Shown piece after piece: positions 39,610-39,729 of a stretch of 39,729 bases of DNA (its first letter is position 1; each line of letters starts with the position of its first letter). The position numbers were made by a program, and so were the translations under genes. The notes under the pieces were generated by a model. The model did not search any database and was not told the origin of the DNA. It was given only the letters and a program-made list of their open reading frames with translations. The DNA comes from Kluyvera cryocrescens NBRC 102467 (GTDB lineage: Bacteria; Pseudomonadota; Gammaproteobacteria; Enterobacterales; Enterobacteriaceae): contig NZ_BCTM01000036.1 of the NCBI RefSeq assembly GCF_001571285.1, positions 1 through 39,729 of the forward strand, given 5' to 3'.

Positions 39610-39729
39610 TTGGCAGTTGAGTGCAAGATTCCGTTCATTTTATGTTTGGCAGAAAATGAAACAACTGCACCCGTGAACGGGCTAAGGGGGGCGCCGCGCC
39701 CCCCTTTGCAATCCCCGCGGCCCCGTGGC
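39610..39729 (+). repeat. dispersed structured repeat, copy 3 (left-hand part only)
   Basis: These 120 bases align without gaps to 24713-24832 of copy 2, in the same orientation, starting 25 bp after the acyltransferase stop. The long-range stem CCGTTCA/TGAACGG and the GC hairpin at 39684-39707 are kept; the hairpin is identical in both copies. Only one of the two 35-bp units of copy 2 is present. The element is cut by the window end. Confidence 0.85.
39684..39707 (+). terminator. hairpin at the left end of repeat copy 3
   Basis: GGGGGGCG/CGCCCCCC around CCG with flanking AA and TTT, about 100 bp after the last exopolysaccharide gene. It is the only terminator-like structure after the operon in this window and is the counterpart of the hairpin after the LysR gene. 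Confidence 0.5.

Overview
The window looks like a chromosomal segment of a member of the Enterobacteriaceae (Enterobacter/Klebsiella/Citrobacter/Kosakonia-like). The basis is GC-rich coding sequence with enterobacterial codon use, mmuPM with a MetJ operator, a complete hpa cluster in the gene order known from E. coli, and REP-type intergenic palindromes. I cannot fix the genus from the sequence alone.

Left part (1-7,200): a partial dispersed repeat and a (GACAAA)9 microsatellite lie downstream of the S-methylmethionine operon mmuP-mmuM. They are followed by a ribosomal-oxygenase homologue (roxA), a Bcr/CflA-like MFS exporter, a PAS-PAS-GGDEF diguanylate cyclase and a tiny zinc-ribbon protein whose true start is probably GTG.

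Middle part (7,200-24,660): hpaGEDFHIXABC reads leftward and the divergent regulator hpaR reads rightward. Together they cover uptake of 4-hydroxyphenylacetate, hydroxylation to homoprotocatechuate, meta cleavage, and breakdown to pyruvate and succinate semialdehyde. The hpaG-hpaR intergenic region carries candidate HpaR and CRP sites. Next is a small catabolic-looking island: an ACS-family MFS transporter, an IclR regulator and a large FAD-dependent oxidoreductase, with a 21-bp perfect palindrome over the transporter promoter. A divergent SDR/LysR pair closes this part.

Right part (24,661-39,729): a 700-bp, gene-free, hairpin-rich repeat (copy 2) is followed by an AT-rich leader and an 11-gene exopolysaccharide operon. 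A third copy of the repeat begins after the operon and is cut by the window end. Gene order is initiating glycosylphosphotransferase, outer-membrane beta-barrel, short Wza-like lipoprotein, Wzc-like co-polymerase, Wzx, Wzy, GT2, GT4, GT4, small membrane protein, secreted DUF4832/glycosidase-like protein, serine-acetyltransferase-like acyltransferase. It is a Wzx/Wzy-dependent pathway that departs from the usual enterobacterial capsule in several ways. The Wza homologue lacks the C-terminal pore part and is paired with a separate beta-barrel. The Wzc kinase domain has Arg in place of the Walker A Lys and no tyrosine tail. There is no Wzb phosphatase, JUMPstart/ops sequence or sugar-nucleotide gene. 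The leader may control the operon through an overlapping small ORF and a hairpin holding the Shine-Dalgarno of the first gene.

The exopolysaccharide operon with its leader, and the repeat that brackets it, are the best candidates for something undescribed.
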